A stretch of DNA of 25,270 bases from Bacteroidaceae bacterium (GTDB lineage Bacteria > Bacteroidota > Bacteroidia > Bacteroidales > Bacteroidaceae), in contig CAAFRW010000061.1 in assembly GCA_900765575.1 (NCBI GenBank), positions 1-25,270 of the forward strand, written 5' to 3'. Under the pieces are notes generated by a model. The model did no database searches. It was given only the letters and a program-made list of their open reading frames with translations, and was not told where the DNA came from. The translations under genes were made by a program, and so were the position numbers. This document shows positions 21,823-25,270 of the stretch, in pieces. The stretch's first letter is position 1; every line of letters starts with the position of its first letter.

Positions 21823-21857
21823 AACGCTTCCATTTAATACTGGGAGCGTTTCTTTTA
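21823..21857 (+). terminator. Intrinsic terminator of the HigA-like gene
   Basis: AACGCTTCC (21823-21831) pairs with GGGAGCGTT (21842-21850, one G-U) around a 10-base loop, followed by TCTTTT. It lies 25 bases after the stop. Confidence 0.75.
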
Positions 21858-22022
21858 TGTATGTATCCTGCCGCTTTGTGCCGCATTCTTGTTTTCGATT
21901 ATCTTCCGGAATATGATAGATTGTAGGTCTCTTTGTTATTGTTGGTATGATAGCAATTCTCTTTTCTATTACAGGATATCTTTTGTTGGAATAAAGTTTT
22001 ACGAGAGTTCTACGGATTTATT

Positions 22023-24182
22023 TTAATTGCTTTTCCCTATAGAAAGTTCTTTAATCAGCCTGTCCGCCTTGCCGTAATTTTCTATCATATAAAGCACATA
22101 ACGGATGTCCACACCGATGCAACGTTGCAGGTTCGGCTCGTATATCAGGTCGCTGCTCATAGCTTCCCAGTTGCCGTCGAAAGCCAGCCCTATTAACTCT
22201 CCGCGCCCGTTGAACATACCGCTTCCGGAGTTGCCGCCGGTAATATCGTTATTCGAAATAAAGCAAACATTCATTTCGCCGTCCGGAGTGGCATATCGTC
22301 CGAAATCCCGTTCCGAGAGCATATTCAACACCTCCGGTTGCACCTCAAAGTCGCTGTCCCCTTTGTACTTCTTTACCTTATCGAAGATTCCCCGGGTAGT
22401 GGTAAAGTAATCATACCGCAACTGGTTCGAAGGAGAATAACCGCCTATGATTCCATAGCTCAACCGCATGGTGGAGTTGGCATCCGGATAAAAGTTCCGC
22501 TCCGTCTGCATCTCGCGCAAAGCCTCGTTGAGTAACCGTTCGTTGCGGTCTATCGTTTCGGTGGAAGTCCTCATGTCTTCGTTGAACTCGAAGAATTTCA
22601 CAATCATATCCAAGGTGAAACTAACGGCCGGGTCTTCGAACAGATTATACGTGGAGTCTTGCTTTAATACCAATGCCAAACCCAACGGGCCGGTTACTTT
22701 CGATTCGTTGTAGAGGTAATCCGTGTAAGCCTCATAATCGTTGTGAAAACGTTCGCTCAGCACCTTGTATCCCTCCGGCAGATAAATACTGTCCTTCACC
22801 TCTTCTTTATAAGCTTTCAGCATGGTGGAGAACACCTTTTTGTCGATGGATAGGTCGATATTGGCATACGTCTCCAAGATTTTGCGAAAGTCCTTTTCCA
22901 GATGTGTGTTCTCGTTCGAGACGTCCAGATTGAGAATAGCCAGTGCCTGAAGAATCAGTTCCGGTCCATTGGCAAAACTCTCGCTGAGGAATGCGGCGGC
23001 ATGACCGATGCTTCTGCGGTTGCGATAGGCTAGCTCCAAGTCGGTAAGCATGTGCGAATACCGTCCCCGTTTACTTGGGTTTTCCTTTATCCACTGCTGT
23101 ATATCCTGCTCCAGCTCTCGCTTTTTCTCAATCACCTTCAGCTTCTCTATGCTCTGGTTCATGCCGATACTGTTTTTCCAGTAGTTGGAGCTCACGGCAT
23201 ATTTGGAGGCATACATAATGCGTATGGAATCACTCTTTTCCATCGCATCCTTCCATATCTTCTGTTTGATGCCCCGTATCTTTATCATGGCCGCGTTATC
23301 GGTCTGCATCCGTTCTTCTATGCCATAGGAGGAGAGATAACGCTCTGTTTCACCGGGATAACCGAACGTCATGCAGAAATCGCCTTCTTGATAGCCGTTT
23401 AGCGAAACCGGCGCGTAGTAAACGGGATGGTAGGGCACATTCTCCGGCGAATAGGAGGCCGGTTGATTATTCTTGTCGGCATAGATACGGAACACCGAAA
23501 AGTCTCCCGTATGGCGCGGCCACACCCAGTTGTCCGTGTCGCCCCCGAATTTGCCTACCGAGGAAGGAGGTGCATAAACCAGACGTACATCGTAATAATC
23601 TTTGTAAACGGAAAGATAAAATTCGTTCCCATTGTAATAGGGGGACACCTCTGCCCGCAGTAAGGTGTCGCCTTTCAGCGCCTTTTCTTCTAAGATGTAA
23701 GAGATGGAATCGATGGCATTCTGGCGTTCCGTTTCGTCCATTTGGGGCGTGATAACGCGTTGTACCTGTTTGGTGACATCCTCCGTACGTACCAAGAAAC
23801 TAACGAATAAATTGGGGTTGGGAAGCTCCTCTTCTATGCTTTGTGAAACGAATCCGTCGCGCAGGTAATCGTGCTCCGTGGAGCTGTGTTGCTGAATGGC
23901 ATCGAAACCGCAATGATGGTTGGTAAACACTAAACCGTCGGGAGACACCACTACACCCGAGCAGAAACCTCCGAAGCTGACAATCGCATCTTTCAACGAA
24001 GGCCGCCGGGGACTGTAGAGCTCAGAAAGGGAGAGCTGTAGCCCCATCTCCTTCATTTGCTTCTGTGTGTTTTTGTCCAGCTTATTGAGCATCCACATTC
24101 CTTCGTCTGCCTGTGCGGTAGAGAAGCCTGTTAGCAGTCCCAGCAGGAGAAGAGTACATTGTTTGATAAAAGTTCGGTTCAT
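22023..24182 (-). CDS. dpp7: S46-family dipeptidyl-peptidase, DPP7 type
   Basis: A 719-residue exported serine exopeptidase that releases dipeptides from oligopeptide N-termini, providing amino acids to asaccharolytic or mixed feeders. A signal peptide is clear (MNRTFIKQCTLLLLGLLTGF, then STAQA before DEGMW; cleavage near 25). The chymotrypsin-like triad is visible: His90 in TNHHCGF, the Asp in GGDTDNWVWPRHTGDF (the family's D/H-rich region), and Ser652 in GGNSGSG. Eighteen residues after the Ser is Gly670 (FDGN). In Porphyromonas enzymes this position is Gly in DPP7 (hydrophobic P1) and Arg in DPP11 (acidic P1), so this one should prefer hydrophobic residues. It is probably periplasmic or outer-surface located. 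The start is ATG 24182. No promoter is convincing. Confidence 0.94.
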   Translation of the reverse strand: MNRTFIKQCTLLLLGLLTGFSTAQADEGMWMLNKLDKNTQKQMKEMGLQLSLSELYSPRRPSLKDAIVSFGGFCSGVVVSPDGLVFTNHHCGFDAIQQHSSTEHDYLRDGFVSQSIEEELPNPNLFVSFLVRTEDVTKQVQRVITPQMDETERQNAIDSISYILEEKALKGDTLLRAEVSPYYNGNEFYLSVYKDYYDVRLVYAPPSSVGKFGGDTDNWVWPRHTGDFSVFRIYADKNNQPASYSPENVPYHPVYYAPVSLNGYQEGDFCMTFGYPGETERYLSSYGIEERMQTDNAAMIKIRGIKQKIWKDAMEKSDSIRIMYASKYAVSSNYWKNSIGMNQSIEKLKVIEKKRELEQDIQQWIKENPSKRGRYSHMLTDLELAYRNRRSIGHAAAFLSESFANGPELILQALAILNLDVSNENTHLEKDFRKILETYANIDLSIDKKVFSTMLKAYKEEVKDSIYLPEGYKVLSERFHNDYEAYTDYLYNESKVTGPLGLALVLKQDSTYNLFEDPAVSFTLDMIVKFFEFNEDMRTSTETIDRNERLLNEALREMQTERNFYPDANSTMRLSYGIIGGYSPSNQLRYDYFTTTRGIFDKVKKYKGDSDFEVQPEVLNMLSERDFGRYATPDGEMNVCFISNNDITGGNSGSGMFNGRGELIGLAFDGNWEAMSSDLIYEPNLQRCIGVDIRYVLYMIENYGKADRLIKELSIGKSN

Positions 24183-24207
24183 CGTTTCTGTTCCTTCATT
24201 TAAGGTT

Positions 24208-24366
24208 TAAAGCATTCGTTCTGTTCTTCCGCTCTCAAGGTCGCAAATGTTGTATTTAACGCACCCAAGTAAGGTGCGACTGGATTACATTACTACTCAA
24301 TCTACGGAAGAAGTTTCAACCCACGTTGGATTTGTTGGCCTAAAGCATTTTTGTTCTTCCGCTCTC
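24208..24366. repeat. Direct repeat pair upstream of the S46 peptidase gene
   Basis: TTAAAGCATT...TGTTCTTCCGCTCTC appears as TGTTCTTCCGCTCTC at 24222-24236 and 24352-24366, 130 bases apart, each preceded by TAAAGCATT. A hairpin CGCACC/GGTGCG (24260-24278) lies between. Origin and function are unknown. Confidence 0.6.
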
Positions 24367-24420
24367 GTTCTTATTGTAACAAACCGTGGCGCGTTTATTC
24401 TGCATGTACTGCCCCTTTCG

Positions 24421-25270
24421 CTATTCAATAATCAATTTTATCTTCTTTGCTCCGGTACGGGCCTTCAGCCACTCTGTGATTTTCTCCCGTTCGTTTGCTT
24501 TCGGCAGGGGCGAGAAGCGCATAAAGGCCAATGTAAGCGTATCTCTCTGCTGTGTGCCGACCTCTGTCTCTACGGCGTATGATAACGAGATAGATTCAGC
24601 GTGCGGGTATAGCACTTTCAGTTCGGGAATGATGCTGTTGTCTAACGCATTGTAACGGGTGTATTGTTCCAATTCGTTTTTAAGTTGTGCTATTTCCGCT
24701 TTCTGCTTCTCCGAGCGTTCTACATTATCCTTGTAGAAATCCTCCATTACCATGGAGCGGAGGCTCTTTACATCGATGCTGTCGCTATTTACGCCCTGAA
24801 TGATGCTGAGCTGTGTATTTTGCAGCTTGTATTTCTTCAGTTGGTCGCGTGCGTGGGCTATTTGCGTTTCGGGCACTTCGTTTCCAAAGAGCACTACCTG
24901 TATGCTTTTGTCCTCGTAGTCTATCTCCCGGTTAATAACCCGCGTGTTGGGGAAGTTGAGTACATTGTTGATAAAACTGTTGGCATTGCTGTTGTAAATG
25001 GTGCTCCGCACAATGCTGTAAGTCATAAAGAAAGCCGGGCACATAGTGATGATTACCAGTGCAATGATGGAATTCTTTACTTTCTTTTCGCGTTCCTTGT
25101 CGACAAATTGTTTCTTGCTGAAATGCAGGAAGCGTGTACCCAGGAAGGTAGCCAGACTGATGAAAACGCTATTGATAAAATATAAATAGAAAGCGCCGAG
25201 GAAGTAAATCAGCTGTCCTGTAGCCAAGCCATATCCGGCCGTACACAGAGGCGGCATCAAGGCCGTAGCA
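24421..25270 (-). CDS. DUF389 family membrane protein, C-terminal part (5' end outside window)
   Basis: The frame is open to the right edge, and the family's conserved ATALMPPLCTAGYGLATGQ sits at the start of the visible part, so the true N-terminus is beyond base 25270. About 282 residues are seen. Hydrophobic segments (~LIYFLGAFYLYFINSVFISL and SIIALVIITMCPAFFMTYSI) cross the inner membrane. They are followed by a ~190-residue soluble part with a coiled-coil-like stretch (NVERSEKQKAEIAQLKNELE) and a mixed alpha/beta end. DUF389/TIGR00341 proteins are inner-membrane proteins of unknown activity. The short distance to the S46 gene (238 bases, same strand) may be coincidental. The stop TAA/TGA region is at 24421. 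Confidence 0.88.
   Translation of the reverse strand, partial: ATALMPPLCTAGYGLATGQLIYFLGAFYLYFINSVFISLATFLGTRFLHFSKKQFVDKEREKKVKNSIIALVIITMCPAFFMTYSIVRSTIYNSNANSFINNVLNFPNTRVINREIDYEDKSIQVVLFGNEVPETQIAHARDQLKKYKLQNTQLSIIQGVNSDSIDVKSLRSMVMEDFYKDNVERSEKQKAEIAQLKNELEQYTRYNALDNSIIPELKVLYPHAESISLSYAVETEVGTQQRDTLTLAFMRFSPLPKANEREKITEWLKARTGAKKIKLIIE

Noticed and set aside
24247..24582. 111-codon plus-strand frame over the S46/DUF389 spacer
   Set aside because: It extends antisense into the DUF389 gene and shows no family features.

Overview
The window comes from a Bacteroidota chromosome, very probably a Bacteroides species. The evidence is the recurring TAnnTTTG promoter -7 element (for example 6155-6162, 14681-14688, 16691-16698, 19352-19359), the scarcity of strong Shine-Dalgarno sites, and a gene set typical of the group: PafA-like phosphatase, DUF2851, HU-like protein with a C-terminal winged helix, S46 dipeptidyl-peptidase, WbqC, and a LruC-domain remnant. 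I see no rRNA, tRNA, CRISPR array, insertion sequence or prophage. Most genes look like ordinary chromosomal genes, separated by unusually structured intergenic DNA.

Layout. Position 1-470 is the 3' end of a PafA-like alkaline phosphatase (+), followed by a gap with two short-repeat arrays. Positions 951-2463 hold dprA and an acyl-CoA thioesterase (-). Next come the decayed C-terminus of a LruC-domain gene (+) with its terminator, a Fic protein (-) lacking the catalytic histidine, an HU-like DNA-binding protein (-) with a structured leader, and a DUF2851 protein (-). From 6184 to 10268 a plus-strand cluster carries dapB, signal peptidase I (lepB), a second signal-peptidase-like gene that has lost both catalytic residues, and a WbqC-family gene. 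An SDR oxidoreductase follows and ends at a clear terminator. Convergent to it are ravA and viaA (- strand, 14-nt overlap), a MoxR AAA+ ATPase and its VWA partner.

The second half has an M16 zinc protease (+), an ~800-bp non-coding block (a long inverted repeat and three ~130-bp tandem repeats), a LOG-family phosphoribohydrolase and a PfkB sugar kinase in one operon (+), and a 1.2-kb gap. That gap holds a 22-bp-period array, a possible decayed minus-strand gene, a candidate 33-residue membrane peptide and mutually exclusive hairpins. Then come a DEAD-box RNA helicase (+), an orphan HigA-type antitoxin (+), a secreted S46 peptidase of the DPP7 type (-), and the 3' part of a DUF389 membrane protein (-) cut by the window end.

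The strongest candidates for something new are the pseudo-signal peptidase beside the intact lepB and the structured intergenic block at 18234-19157. The window has no obvious multi-gene defence island. Its novelty lies in degenerate enzymes and in repeat or structure-rich intergenic DNA.
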